Below, piece by piece: positions 34,423 to 43,236 of a DNA stretch of 64,000 nucleotides; the first letter of the stretch is position 1; every line of letters starts with the position of its first letter. Origin of the DNA: Pueribacillus theae (GTDB lineage: Bacteria; Bacillota; Bacilli; Bacillales; UBA6769). Position numbers and translations under genes: made by a program. The DNA lies in contig NZ_QCZG01000003.1 in assembly GCF_003097615.1 (NCBI RefSeq), forward strand, positions 62,001-126,000, written 5' to 3'. Below the pieces are notes generated by a model, which made no database searches, was not told the DNA's origin, and saw only the letters and a program-made list of their open reading frames with translations.

Positions 34423-35865
34423 TCAACGAAGTTTTACCCACTGCACAAAATTTTCCTTCGGATAGCTGTCATACAGCCTTGCCGTCAATCGTACAGGATC
34501 ACCGAAAAAATACCGTTCGTATTGCAATTGCCTAGAACCAAAAGCACTCATGCATAAATCCCAAGCAAGCCTGAACAATTTGACCCGTTCATATCCTCCG
34601 GTTGTCGCGGATTGCAAATATTTTTCCAAATCCTCTCCCAGCTCTGAACGGAAGTCAGCTTCAGTCGGCAATGAGACGAGCCCGCTTGCCCCAAGCTGCT
34701 GCAAAATCTCCAAAAACCTTGGATATACCCGAGGGTAGTAATGAATCGCTGCAGAGAGTGCGTTCATATCAGGCGTCATCGTCCCCCACTTATCCAATTT
34801 TGCCTGTTTTTCAGCGGAAAACAAAAATCCTTTCATCGTTTCCAGGGCAACAATTAATTCAGATATCTTCTCTTTAATATGAAGGTATTCATGGATGTTA
34901 ATCGTTTCCGCAAGAAGCTGCATAACACCCAACATAAATTTCGTCTTTACAATTTGCCTTGATATGGTTTGGTGAATGGCATGATGATGGAAAGTTGTCT
35001 CCTGATACAATTTCGCTGCCACATCGCAATTTCCGTATAAAAACACACGATCCCAAGGCACAACAACATTATCGAAAATAACAATCGCATCATTTTCCTC
35101 AAATCGGCTGCCGAGCGGCGAATCAAATCGAGACTCCTTGTAATTCAAAGGCTGCCTCGAAACAAATTTCAGCCCTTTTTGATTGCTTGGTATCGAAAAA
35201 GCATACGCGTTCGGATCGTCCTTCCCTAATCCTTTAAAAAAAGAGCCAGATGGAAAAACGAGGATTTCGTCGGTTATCCCGCCTTGCGTTGCCAAAAGGC
35301 GGGCTCCTTTAATGACGATGCCATCCCCGTTTTTCGAAACGATCCTTGCCGCAATAGGCTCTTCGGTATCTTCAAAATAAATTTCCGATCGATTCACTTG
35401 CGGCTGTACAAAAGTATGCGTCAATGATATGTCTTGCTCCCGGCAATACTCATAAAATTTCAGCAGATTGTCTCCACACTTCTTCTCTTGCTCGCAAAAC
35501 AATTCTGAAGCAGCCGCAAACGTCATTAAAGCGGTATTCATATAATCCGGAGACCTGCCCAACAATCCGAACGATGCTTCAGCCCATTCAGTACTGGCTA
35601 GTCGCCTTTTTTCAAGATCTTCCTTCGTTTTTGGATGAAGATAAGATGTCCCAACTCTATCCCCGGTCAATGGCGACACATAGGTCAATATGTCCTTTTT
35701 ATGTTGATCATGTTGGAGATCATAGAGTGATGCTTGCGTTTTGATAATTCCTTTGAAAGCGGGATGTTCAGATATCCTGCCTTCAACTTTTTTCCCGTCA
35801 ATCCACACTTCCGACTTTTGGCGATCGATCCGTTCTACATATTCATCACCAGTAATCGCTCCCAA
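34423..35865 (-). CDS. HpaB-type flavin-dependent aromatic monooxygenase
   Basis: A 480-residue protein of the 4-hydroxyphenylacetate 3-monooxygenase (HpaB) family, FADH2-using two-component hydroxylases. Family blocks: FKGIIKTQASLYDLQHD, DISLTHTFVQPQVNRS, VSKNGDGIVIKGARLLATQG and FDNVVVPWDRVFLYGN. It needs a separate flavin reductase, not seen nearby. It resembles the Bacillus subtilis YoaI type. The start codon is TTG at 35865, seven bases after GGAGGG. A small gene of unknown function lies just upstream. The natural substrate is uncertain. Confidence 0.88.
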   Translation of the reverse strand: MGAITGDEYVERIDRQKSEVWIDGKKVEGRISEHPAFKGIIKTQASLYDLQHDQHKKDILTYVSPLTGDRVGTSYLHPKTKEDLEKRRLASTEWAEASFGLLGRSPDYMNTALMTFAAASELFCEQEKKCGDNLLKFYEYCREQDISLTHTFVQPQVNRSEIYFEDTEEPIAARIVSKNGDGIVIKGARLLATQGGITDEILVFPSGSFFKGLGKDDPNAYAFSIPSNQKGLKFVSRQPLNYKESRFDSPLGSRFEENDAIVIFDNVVVPWDRVFLYGNCDVAAKLYQETTFHHHAIHQTISRQIVKTKFMLGVMQLLAETINIHEYLHIKEKISELIVALETMKGFLFSAEKQAKLDKWGTMTPDMNALSAAIHYYPRVYPRFLEILQQLGASGLVSLPTEADFRSELGEDLEKYLQSATTGGYERVKLFRLAWDLCMSAFGSRQLQYERYFFGDPVRLTARLYDSYPKENFVQWVKLR

Positions 35866-35957
35866 GATTTTCCCTCCCGCATGTCAATATGGAAAGCAAT
35901 ATATTTTATGCGCTTTTGGAAAAATCTGGCTAAACCTTAGCGTAAAATTTTTTCAGA

Positions 35958-36413
35958 CTAGTCGTCCTGCCTTTCCGCCTCAATCTCTTCTAAAATGGGG
36001 TAAACCGATTCGATCCCTTTCTCAGCAATTTTGCAGGCGATTCCGAGTGGCGTATTCCAAAATGAATCAGGAATGACCGGCTTTTTCAAGCCCGCAGGTG
36101 TAAATAACGCTTGATAAATGCGATTCAAGTGCATTTCTGTTTCATTCCAGTCGGCTTCCCTTTCTCCTCTTGCCATATTGAACAAGTATTGCATCGACCA
36201 AAAAATCGTATCACCCGGCATAAAAGCAAAATCTTTAAAAAGCTTCATACGCGCTTCATAGGGAAGCAACGCATCATCAATGGCCAAGTATTTTAAAAAC
36301 TGCTTTAACTGGTTCCTCACTTTTTGAAAAACACGCCGCTTCTCATCTTGCATTAATTTATCCGTATATATCTCCTGTAAAATCGCATAAGCCCGTTCTG
36401 GTGTCCATTCCAA
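35958..36413 (-). CDS. Hypothetical helical protein next to the HpaB-type oxygenase
   Basis: A 151-residue, mainly helical cytosolic protein with no recognised domain, signal peptide or membrane segment. It is rich in Glu, Arg, Phe and Trp (WTPERAYAILQEIYTDKLMQ, later DTIFWSMQYLFNMARGERE). The start is TTG at 36413, nine bases after AAAGGAGG, so translation is well supported. It precedes the oxygenase by 92 bases in the same direction and may be a partner or regulator of it; this is only positional inference. Confidence 0.65.
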   Translation of the reverse strand: MEWTPERAYAILQEIYTDKLMQDEKRRVFQKVRNQLKQFLKYLAIDDALLPYEARMKLFKDFAFMPGDTIFWSMQYLFNMARGEREADWNETEMHLNRIYQALFTPAGLKKPVIPDSFWNTPLGIACKIAEKGIESVYPILEEIEAERQDD

Positions 36414-36467
36414 AGAAAAATACCTCCTTTTACAACTCCAATTCCTGTCGACTACATGCCAAAAAAA

Positions 36468-37121
36468 TCATTCCGCCACAGAAACCTCTTCTTGCTCTGC
36501 AGAAGCAAAATGTTTTAAATTATTCGCTACTTTCGTATGATAAGTAAAATCTCCATAGCAATAAGGGTAGCGAAAATTGTCTTTATTGCCGCCGCAATCA
36601 TAGACGTCCGGATCTTTTTTCACTTGAATCAAGGAAAACTTTTTTGCCAGATCTTCGCTATGTTTCCCGCCGTGCTCATGAACGAAATCAATATAGCCTT
36701 TTCCCATATTGTACGACTGGATGACCGTAGAAAAATCAACGTTTTTATTTTCTCCATATTGTAGCACATTCTTAAAATGCTTTACTCCTTGCCGCACACT
36801 TTCTTCGGGATCATCAATGGTGTTCGGCGGCAGCCCGGCAGACTCCGAAGCCTGCATCGGATCCCCGCCCAGCCCTTTGCTTTCTTGCTGCATCAAAGCG
36901 AGAAGGACATCCGTATGTTTGTCGATGTCGTATTTTTCCAGCTCTTTTCGTATCATTGGTTTATATTCATTCACTTTACTATAAGGATCCGTAAGCAATA
37001 ATACTTTCTCTTTTTTCTCTAATAACTGATCGTCATTTGCAATTTTCATCAAAACAAGCAAAGCAAGCCCAATGACAGAGAAAAACTTTATTGCCCACAT
37101 CTTTTTCTTACGCTTCTTCAC
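36468..37121 (-). CDS. Lysozyme-like lytic transglycosylase
   Basis: A membrane-anchored protein of about 217 residues. Following a basic N-terminus, one helix (WAIKFFSVIGLALLVLMKIA) anchors it, then a lysozyme-like domain with the catalytic glutamate in LALMQQESKGLGGDPMQAS and QSYNMGKGYIDFVHEHGG. It matches the family of CwlT-type N-terminal muramidases in Bacillus and conjugative elements. Start chosen at GTG 37121 after GGAGAGG; an ATG seven codons upstream precedes that site. It cleaves peptidoglycan outside the membrane. Confidence 0.85.
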   Translation of the reverse strand: MKKRKKKMWAIKFFSVIGLALLVLMKIANDDQLLEKKEKVLLLTDPYSKVNEYKPMIRKELEKYDIDKHTDVLLALMQQESKGLGGDPMQASESAGLPPNTIDDPEESVRQGVKHFKNVLQYGENKNVDFSTVIQSYNMGKGYIDFVHEHGGKHSEDLAKKFSLIQVKKDPDVYDCGGNKDNFRYPYCYGDFTYHTKVANNLKHFASAEQEEVSVAE

Positions 37122-37309
37122 GATTACCTCTCCTACATCCAAAAAACTATATCTATCATTCTATCATTTTTGTTAAGATGTTTATATCATTTTTATGTCG
37201 CATATTTTAAACAGGCTTTTCATATGTTTTTTTATTATGGAACTGTCAAAATGTGAGGTTTTCAGTTATAATCAACTTTCCGAACAATTGAAAGCGAGGA
37301 AAACATGAG

Positions 37310-38143
37310 ATGAATATTTGGGAATTGTTTGTCGCGATGCTGCTTGGCCTTGTAGAAGGTTTGACAGAATTTGTTCCGGTATCTTCGACGGGGCACTTAA
37401 TTATTGTTGACGATATGCTATTGAAATCACAGGAGCTGCTCGGTTCCCAGGAAATCGCAAACACATTTAAAGTTGTTATTCAACTTGGGTCGATTCTTGC
37501 AGTTGTTATTGTTTTCTGGCCTAGGCTTCTACAATTAATAGGACTTGGAGAGAAAAGCGAACCGGGGACAAACCGCCTTAAATTAACCCACGTTATTACG
37601 GGCTTAATCCCGGCTATTATACTAGGGTTTCTATTTGAAGACGTCATTGATACCTATTTATTTTCCGTTGAAACCGTTTTAATCGGTCTTGTTGCTGGTG
37701 CATTTCTCATGATTTTTGCGGATAAAAAAGCGAGGAAGCATATTGAAGATGATTCTATCGATGACATTACATATAAGCAAGCCTTCCTCATCGGGCTTTT
37801 TCAATGCCTTGCGCTTTGGCCTGGCTTTTCCCGTTCAGGATCGACGATTTCAGGCGGAGTTCTTCTTGGACTGAAGCATAGAGCCGCCGCAGATTTTACA
37901 TTTATTATGGCTGTCCCGATTATGCTCGGTGCAAGCGGCCTGTCTTTTATAAAAAAACTTGACGTCTTCACACCCGATATGATTCCTTTCTTTGCCGTCG
38001 GCTTTTTAAGCGCGTTTATCTTCGCTTGGCTTTCGATTCGCTTTTTTCTTGCGCTTATCGGCCGCATAAAGCTTCTGCCTTTTGCTATTTATCGAATTGT
38101 CCTTGCTATCGTACTAGCAGTGATTTATTTTAATATCATCTAG
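37310..38143 (+). CDS. uppP: Undecaprenyl-diphosphatase UppP
   Basis: A 277-residue membrane enzyme that dephosphorylates undecaprenyl pyrophosphate to recycle the lipid carrier of cell-wall synthesis; extra copies give bacitracin resistance. Signatures: GLVEGLTEFVPVSSTGHLII (about 13-32) with the catalytic Glu and Ser residues, and GFSRSGSTISGG (about 170-181). About eight hydrophobic helices. Start after GCGAGG. It stands alone and ends with its own terminator at 38155. Confidence 0.95.
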   Translation: MNIWELFVAMLLGLVEGLTEFVPVSSTGHLIIVDDMLLKSQELLGSQEIANTFKVVIQLGSILAVVIVFWPRLLQLIGLGEKSEPGTNRLKLTHVITGLIPAIILGFLFEDVIDTYLFSVETVLIGLVAGAFLMIFADKKARKHIEDDSIDDITYKQAFLIGLFQCLALWPGFSRSGSTISGGVLLGLKHRAAADFTFIMAVPIMLGASGLSFIKKLDVFTPDMIPFFAVGFLSAFIFAWLSIRFFLALIGRIKLLPFAIYRIVLAIVLAVIYFNII

Positions 38144-38154
38144 CCCATCGCTTC

Positions 38155-38191
38155 CCCTTTCTTCACTCAAACATTGAAGAAAGGGTCTTTT
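38155..38191 (+). terminator. Rho-independent terminator after uppP
   Basis: CCCTTTCTTCA (38155-38165) pairs with TGAAGAAAGGG (38175-38185) and is followed by TCTTTT, 12 bases after the uppP stop. Confidence 0.85.
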
Positions 38192-38209
38192 ACATTAAAA
38201 AGCATCGAA

Positions 38210-38270
38210 TTCCTCGAACCCTCTAATTCTTGAAGTGAGGGGCTTTACGGACAGTGGCACCGGGATAAAA
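38210..38270. repeat. 60-bp repeat, copy A
   Basis: Nearly matches 39679-39738: both read CTTGAAGTG, a G run, TTACGGACAGTGGCACC and end GATAAAA. The shared core is 17 exact bases with similar flanks. It could be the end of an IS200/IS605-like element; no transposase is nearby. Confidence 0.6.
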
Positions 38271-38337
38271 TGGAAAAAGCAACGTTCGAATTGTTGCTTT
38301 GTTCTTCCACCATTTTTGCCGGCCATTCCTTTTTTCT

Positions 38338-38757
38338 TCAAGCCCAGTATTTTATAAGCAAACCAACAACTGCACCAAACAATGCATGGCCCGCTGTCCA
38401 AAAGCACCATGCTGCGAGATCTGTCACTGCTGGAGGCGTTTCCGTTAAACCTGCCAACGCGAACAATATCGCTCCACCAATTGTATATACAGCTAGGTAA
38501 GCCAAGAAACAATGCTCCAGATGAATTCCCTTCAGAATAAAAAATAAAATGACAACACTGCCTATACAAGTGGCAAAATGAAAAAGCATTCCCATTCCAA
38601 ACACTTCATTTATTTCTTTCAAAACAGGAATATAATCCATATTAAACAGAAGGATATATGCTTCACTGCCTGTAAGTAGTTGGACCACCTTGAGAAACAG
38701 CGCAAGAACGATACCTGCTATTATTCCAATAGCCGATAACTTCGTAATTTGCTTCAT
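38338..38757 (-). CDS. Uncharacterised four-helix membrane protein
   Basis: A 139-residue protein with four hydrophobic helices: AIGIIAGIVLALFLKVVQLL, MLFHFATCIGSVVILFFILK, CFLAYLAVYTIGGAILFAL and WTAGHALFGAVVGLLIKYW. No catalytic motif or named family is recognised; it resembles the small YagU/YqhR-type membrane proteins of Bacillus in layout only. Start placed at ATG 38757 with AAGGGG upstream; the frame extends six codons further. It is a single-gene unit. Confidence 0.7.
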   Translation of the reverse strand: MKQITKLSAIGIIAGIVLALFLKVVQLLTGSEAYILLFNMDYIPVLKEINEVFGMGMLFHFATCIGSVVILFFILKGIHLEHCFLAYLAVYTIGGAILFALAGLTETPPAVTDLAAWCFWTAGHALFGAVVGLLIKYWA

Positions 38758-38914
38758 TGTATACCCCTTTTTCATTGGTTAAAAAGCTAACAATTCTACT
38801 CGATCATTTTCCTATTTCTATATACCCCAAATGTAAGAATAGAAATCCTAGACAATCCAATTGAAAAAAATAGTTAGCAGAAATAACCTTTCGCTGCTAA
38901 CCGTTTTCTTCACT

Positions 38915-39058
38915 TTATTTATTTAGACGAACCACTTGATGTAGTCCCCGTTCATGTAACGCTTTCTCTAGTAGTTGAATAAACTCCTTTTCCAAACTTA
39001 GAGCGATTGCCTGCCTATAACTGTCAATCAAATCTTTGTCCTTCAGTAAAGAAAACAA
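38915..39058 (-). CDS. sda: Sda-family sporulation histidine kinase inhibitor
   Basis: A 47-residue protein beginning at TTG 39058, seven bases after GGGGAG. The sequence LLKDKDLIDSYRQAIAL, then LEKEFIQLLEKALHERGL, forms two helices with the family pattern of Bacillus subtilis Sda (46-52 residues): LIDSY at the first helix and EFIQLLE in the second. Sda binds KinA-type kinases and blocks sporulation when replication is disturbed. A DnaA-box-like TTATCCAAG at 39119-39127 lies upstream, as expected for a DnaA-controlled sda promoter. This gene is easy to miss because of its size and start codon. Confidence 0.8.
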   Translation of the reverse strand: MFSLLKDKDLIDSYRQAIALSLEKEFIQLLEKALHERGLHQVVRLNK

Positions 39059-39138
39059 CCAAAAACTCCCCTTTTTACAAATTACTTCAAAACGTGTAAA
39101 CTCTCAATGTATGACAATTTATCCAAGTTATCTCATTC

Positions 39139-39154
39139 GTACGCTTAAGCGTAC
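39139..39154. promoter_or_regulatory. Perfect 16-bp palindrome in the sda/XRE intergenic region
   Basis: GTACGCTTAAGCGTAC is a perfect palindrome just upstream of a TATAAT box at 39169-39174 on the plus strand, where the -35 region would be. It is a likely operator of the XRE regulator that follows. Confidence 0.6.
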
Positions 39155-39178
39155 TAACCCCTAGCTATTATAATGTGC

Positions 39179-39192
39179 CTTTGTATACAAAG
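39179..39192. promoter_or_regulatory. Perfect 14-bp palindrome before the XRE gene
   Basis: CTTTGTATACAAAG is a perfect palindrome directly after the TATAAT box, about at the transcription start. With the 16-bp palindrome it brackets the promoter. Confidence 0.55.
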
Positions 39193-39225
39193 TCAACTAG
39201 AATAACATCGAAAGTGTGAAAGACA

Positions 39226-39498
39226 TTGAAAAAGATAGAACTGAGAATTACCGAACTTTTACTTGCATACAATTTATCAATAAATGAGCTCCATCTCAAA
39301 ACAGGAATCCGAAGGGCAACACTGAGTGAACTTACCAACGGAAAAAGAATTCGCATACAATTTGATCATATTGAAAAAATCGCGAATGCCCTTGACATTG
39401 ACGATATTAATGAAATTATTACACTAGTTGAGGCTGGTAACGAGGAAAAGAAGTGGCAGCAGGGGATAAAACCTAATCTCAAAAATCAACGCAGATGA
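39226..39498 (+). CDS. XRE-family helix-turn-helix regulator
   Basis: A 90-residue Cro/C1-type protein made of one helix-turn-helix domain: LRITELLLAYNLSINELHLK, TGIRRATLSELTNGKR and FDHIEKIANALDIDDINEII. It resembles the short YozG-like regulators of Bacillus. The start is TTG at 39226; the upstream ribosome site (AAAGTG) is weak. Two palindromes bracket its promoter and suggest autoregulation. It is divergent from sda. Confidence 0.8.
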   Translation: MKKIELRITELLLAYNLSINELHLKTGIRRATLSELTNGKRIRIQFDHIEKIANALDIDDINEIITLVEAGNEEKKWQQGIKPNLKNQRR

Positions 39499-39756
39499 AA
39501 TGAAGCTCATCTACGTTGACTTTTATAAAGCGAGACTTCCAAACAGTGGAGGTTTTCTTCATCACCCACTGCTGTTTTTAGCACTCACAGAGTATAATTC
39601 TCGCTAACTCACTTCGTTCGTAGTCTCGATAAACGAGATTTATCGAGATGGTAGCGTGCGGTATTCCCCACTTAGACGTTCTTCGAAATCTCTAAATCTT
39701 GAAGTGGGGGTCTTACGGACAGTGGCACCACGATAAAACACATAGATTAGAGGATA
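39499..39756. other. Gap with hairpin and repeat, no gene
   Basis: Holds a hairpin CTCGATAAA...TTTATCGAG near 39625-39647 and the second copy of the 60-bp repeat. It looks like the leftover of a small mobile element. No coding frame is supported. Confidence 0.4.
39679..39738. repeat. 60-bp repeat, copy B
   Basis: Second copy of the sequence at 38210-38270, in the same orientation, sharing the core TTACGGACAGTGGCACC. The two copies bracket the membrane protein, sda and XRE genes, which is what a small transposed segment or a pair of element ends would leave. Confidence 0.6.
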
Positions 39757-41037
39757 TTAAACTCCGAACCCGACTTTCTCTTTTAAATCTTCAGTTTCCC
39801 AATTGTTTGACTTGCTTTTTTTGTTGTCTGCTTTTAATTCATTCACGATCTTAACGATATCTACTGTGTTTTCATAATGCCATTGCAATGCGGTAGCTGT
39901 ATACAATTCATTCAACTGTGCCATAGAAAATCCTTCCGTTACTTTTGCAGTATTCTCTACTTCATGCTTCGGAAGAAATTGTGTAAGTTTACGTTTAAGC
40001 AAGTATTTTAATCGCAGTTGATCGTCAGGCCTTTTAATTTCATACGCCCTGTCAAAACGTCCTGCACGATTAATAAGGGCAGGATCAATCCGTTCTGGAT
40101 AATTCGTCGTTCCGATAAGGAACGTTCCTTCCTTTGACGTTGCTCCATCAAGCGAATTCAAAAACACAGAACGAACATGTTCAGGCATTGAATCGATATC
40201 TTCAATAACAAGCACCATCGGCGACATTTTCGAAACGGTTTCAAATACTTCATTAATTGAATAGCTTGAGGTATATTCCGTTATTTGCCAGTACGCCACG
40301 GGAGCGGAAATACTTCCAGCAATCGATTTTACTAGAGTTGTTTTCCCATTACCTGGATTTCCATATAATAAAATTCCCCTCTTGTACGGGATATCGTATT
40401 TTTTAAAAAAGTCCCCACTTTTGTTAAAAAACTCATCAATTGAACGGTAAATCTCTGATTTTAAATCTTCTTCAAGGAACACGTCATCTCGTGTCACTAG
40501 ATTCGTGATCCGTTCTTTACTTCGTTCAACACCGTCTTCTGTATCCGTAAACACGGTTACATTGTTTTGAATATATTCCCTCTGCCTTTTGAAAACGTAA
40601 TGGAGAAATTGCCTTAAATCCTCATCATTCTCAGCAAATACATATCCGATTTCATAATCAGAATGCGCTTGAAAAACTGGTATTCTCGCTAAGGCGACTT
40701 TGTATTTCGGATAATAATACACGGAATTTGACAAAGAATTTTTGATTAGAAAATTCGGCTGTCCTCCTGCCCTTTCTAAGTGAATCGATTTCGTTTCAAT
40801 ACAATCATAGACATGTGAAACGAGCTCCACCTCAGACGAATTGTTGGTTAGATCATCCTCCACAACGTCCCATATTTCTTCTTCATTTTCATCATCTTTA
40901 TACATATGAAACGATATGTTTGTGTGCCTTTTCAACCTTTGCTTAATGGCATGGACGACGATGGCATAATCGTTATAATGTGTGTTTTCATGTTTAGTTT
41001 CAGCGTCTATTTGAATGATTGATTCTGTTTGGTTCAT
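39757..41037 (-). CDS. AAA+ ATPase (BCS1/ClpX-like classic AAA module)
   Basis: A 426-residue protein with an N-terminal domain of about 200 residues of no recognised family and a C-terminal AAA module. Walker A GNPGNGKTT (about residue 222), Walker B VLVIEDIDSM, sensor 1 IGTTN and arginine-finger region INRAGRFDRAYEIKRP are intact, so it should hydrolyse ATP. It starts 77 bases left of the degenerate end of CRISPR array 1 and is read away from it. No known defence link is certain. It may be a housekeeping protein-remodelling ATPase; the location beside the array is only suggestive. Confidence 0.85.
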   Translation of the reverse strand: MNQTESIIQIDAETKHENTHYNDYAIVVHAIKQRLKRHTNISFHMYKDDENEEEIWDVVEDDLTNNSSEVELVSHVYDCIETKSIHLERAGGQPNFLIKNSLSNSVYYYPKYKVALARIPVFQAHSDYEIGYVFAENDEDLRQFLHYVFKRQREYIQNNVTVFTDTEDGVERSKERITNLVTRDDVFLEEDLKSEIYRSIDEFFNKSGDFFKKYDIPYKRGILLYGNPGNGKTTLVKSIAGSISAPVAYWQITEYTSSYSINEVFETVSKMSPMVLVIEDIDSMPEHVRSVFLNSLDGATSKEGTFLIGTTNYPERIDPALINRAGRFDRAYEIKRPDDQLRLKYLLKRKLTQFLPKHEVENTAKVTEGFSMAQLNELYTATALQWHYENTVDIVKIVNELKADNKKSKSNNWETEDLKEKVGFGV

Positions 41038-41114
41038 GATTTTCCCCTTTTAGTGATATATTACTATTGATTAATGATAAGTAACATGGATGTCCATTTA
41101 TGTAAATACATTCT

Positions 41115-43071
41115 GACTTAATTCCTCATAGGTAAGATGGAAACAGAAGATTAGGCAAGAGCGAGAGTTAGGTGTCTAGTGGTTTCAATCCCTCTTAGGT
41201 AAGATGTAAACATGACTTTTTACAAAGCATACCTGAAAGGCAACGTTGTTTCAATTCCTCATAGGTAAGATGAAAACTCAACATGCTAGACCGCGCTGAA
41301 ACGGCCGGCTACGTTTCAATTCCTCATAGGTAAGATGAAAACGAGTTGGCGACTTTTTCAGCGAGATTTTCAGTTATATGTTTCAATTCCTCATAGGTAA
41401 GATGGAAACCTTGTACGACCCGGTTTAATTCCCGTGCGCTTGCTGGTTTCAATTCCTCATAGGTAAGATGGAAACGTCGTCAAAAACAACAAGGTCCACA
41501 TCCGCAATCGCTTGTTTCAATTCCTCATAGGTAAGATGGAAACCGCTGTGTAGGAAGGTTGAATGACTCGCCTTGTTGTCGTTTCAATTCCTCATAGGTA
41601 AGATGGAAACAATGATTAACTGTCCGTTCGGTTCTTTAAACTTTGGTTTCAATTCCTCATAAGTAAGATGGAAACAAACAGAAGTTTGACCTTCTTTTGT
41701 TTTAACTACAGTTTAAATTCCTCATAGGTAAGATGGAAACTAAAATTTTATTATATAGACGGTTCAGAGCAATATGGTTTCAATTCCTCATAGGTAAGAT
41801 GGAAACGAAACATTTTGCAGCTGTTCGTTAGATCCGTCGCCAGTTTCAATTCCTCATAGGTAAGATGGAAACTTCTCCAAATTGAAAAAGTTGTTTCGTG
41901 AAAACCATGTTTCAATTCCTCATAGGTAAGATGGAAACACGAAACGACTCATTGCCAGATGGCAGAATCGAGTTAGTTTCAATTCCTCATAGGTAAGATG
42001 GAAACTGCAATATCAGCCGATTGAAATTGAGTTAGAAACATGTTTCAATTCCTCATAGGTAAGATGGAAACTCATGCTTCCCGTTTGGGAAAGTGGTTGC
42101 CTCTTCAAGTTTCAATTCCTCATAGGTAAGATGGAAACACGCACGCAAGGCAGCTTCTGCTACTTCGTCATCGGGTTTCAATTCCTCATAGGTAAGATGG
42201 AAACTTTGTTTCATCATTTATTCTTACTGACTCATTGGCTTTGTTTCAATTCCTCATAGGTAAGATGGAAACGAACTAATATTCTCTCGTTTGGACAAGT
42301 AAGAAACCAAGTTTCAATTCCTCATAGGTAAGATGGAAACGATGTCGAATGGTCCACGGCTAAAGGCGATCCAGTTGAGTTTCAATTCCTCATAGGTAAG
42401 ATGGAAACCCGGCGCGGTTGGAAACGGCTTGAAAGAAAAGGATTGTTTCAATTCCTCATAGGTAAGATGGAAACTAAAAGGCTCGCTAGGCACCTGGTTT
42501 AACTCGTCTCGTTTCAATTCCTCATAGGTAAGATGGAAACGCAATTCAAGTTTTAATTTTCCGTTTTCAATTCTGAGGTTTCAATTCCTCATAGGTAAGA
42601 TGGAAACGTGAGAAAAAGCCGCCTCCTTTACCGCCAGCATCCAAGTTTCAATTCCTCATAGGTAAGATGGAAACCCACTTTAGAGTTGATCGCGAAATCA
42701 ACTGGACTCGGTTTCAATTCCTCATAGGTAAGATGGAAACAATCCTTCCTAGCACGTCTGCCAACTTGAATATCATGTTTCAATTCCTCATAGGTAAGAT
42801 GGAAACCTAACACACGTTTTTGAAACTATATCATTATTGATTGTTTCAATTCCTCATAGGTAAGATGGAAACCGCATGCCAGCCTGATTCATTGACCGGC
42901 AAATGCTGAGTTTCAATTCCTCATAGGTAAGATGGAAACTCTTCCTGACTCATATTGTCAATGTCATCTGACTTGGTTTCAATTCCTCATAGGTAAGATG
43001 GAAACTGAATCAGCTGATACTGATTCCGTTGCCACATGGATGTTTCAATTCCTCATAGGTAAGATGGAAAC
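41115..43071 (-). CRISPR. CRISPR array 1 (30 repeats, 29 spacers)
   Basis: Repeat of 30 bases; on the plus strand it starts GTTTCAATTCCTC and ends GATGGAAAC, so the transcript (minus strand) ends in ATTGAAAC, the typical crRNA 5' handle of type I-B and III systems. Spacers are about 35-38 bases. Counting by eye gives 30 repeats. The left end (41115, 41182) carries degenerate repeats, so the left is the old end and the leader lies at the right (43072-43236). The second and third intact repeats (41248, 41313) end in GAAAAC; from 41380 on they end in GGAAAC. Single variants at 41646 and 41711 are not spread. Confidence 0.98.
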
Positions 43072-43236
43072 TCCGATAAATAAAAGATTTGTTAATGTTA
43101 TAGTAGCATTTATAAAAGGTTAGGTAACCTTTTATTTTTTTTGAATGGCTTGATAGCACTACTTTTATCGCTCATTTTTAAAATTTTTGTCGTCGATCTC
43201 CTACAGTTAATGTCATGAGACGGATCGACGACATAT
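43072..43236 (-). promoter_or_regulatory. Leader of CRISPR array 1
   Basis: AT-rich sequence adjoining the youngest repeat. A palindrome with arms GTCGTCGATC (43189-43198) and GATCGACGAC (43223-43232), separated by 24 bases, lies at its outer end; array 2 has the same one. A short hairpin with T-run at about 43113-43140 reads as a plus-strand terminator. Confidence 0.75.

Noticed and set aside
38195-38569. 124-codon frame overlapping the membrane protein at 38338
   Set aside because: It is a shadow in another frame; the frame at 38338-38757 has a ribosome site and four clear helices.
41148-43123. Reading frames of about 60-75 codons through array 1 with repeating FQFLIGKMET or FHLTYEELK
   Set aside because: They are translations of CRISPR repeats; no ribosome sites and they exist on both strands.
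43105-43140. Terminator in the array 1 leader
   Set aside because: It has a T-run only on the plus strand, opposite to the array transcript, and the stem is AT-rich; function doubtful.
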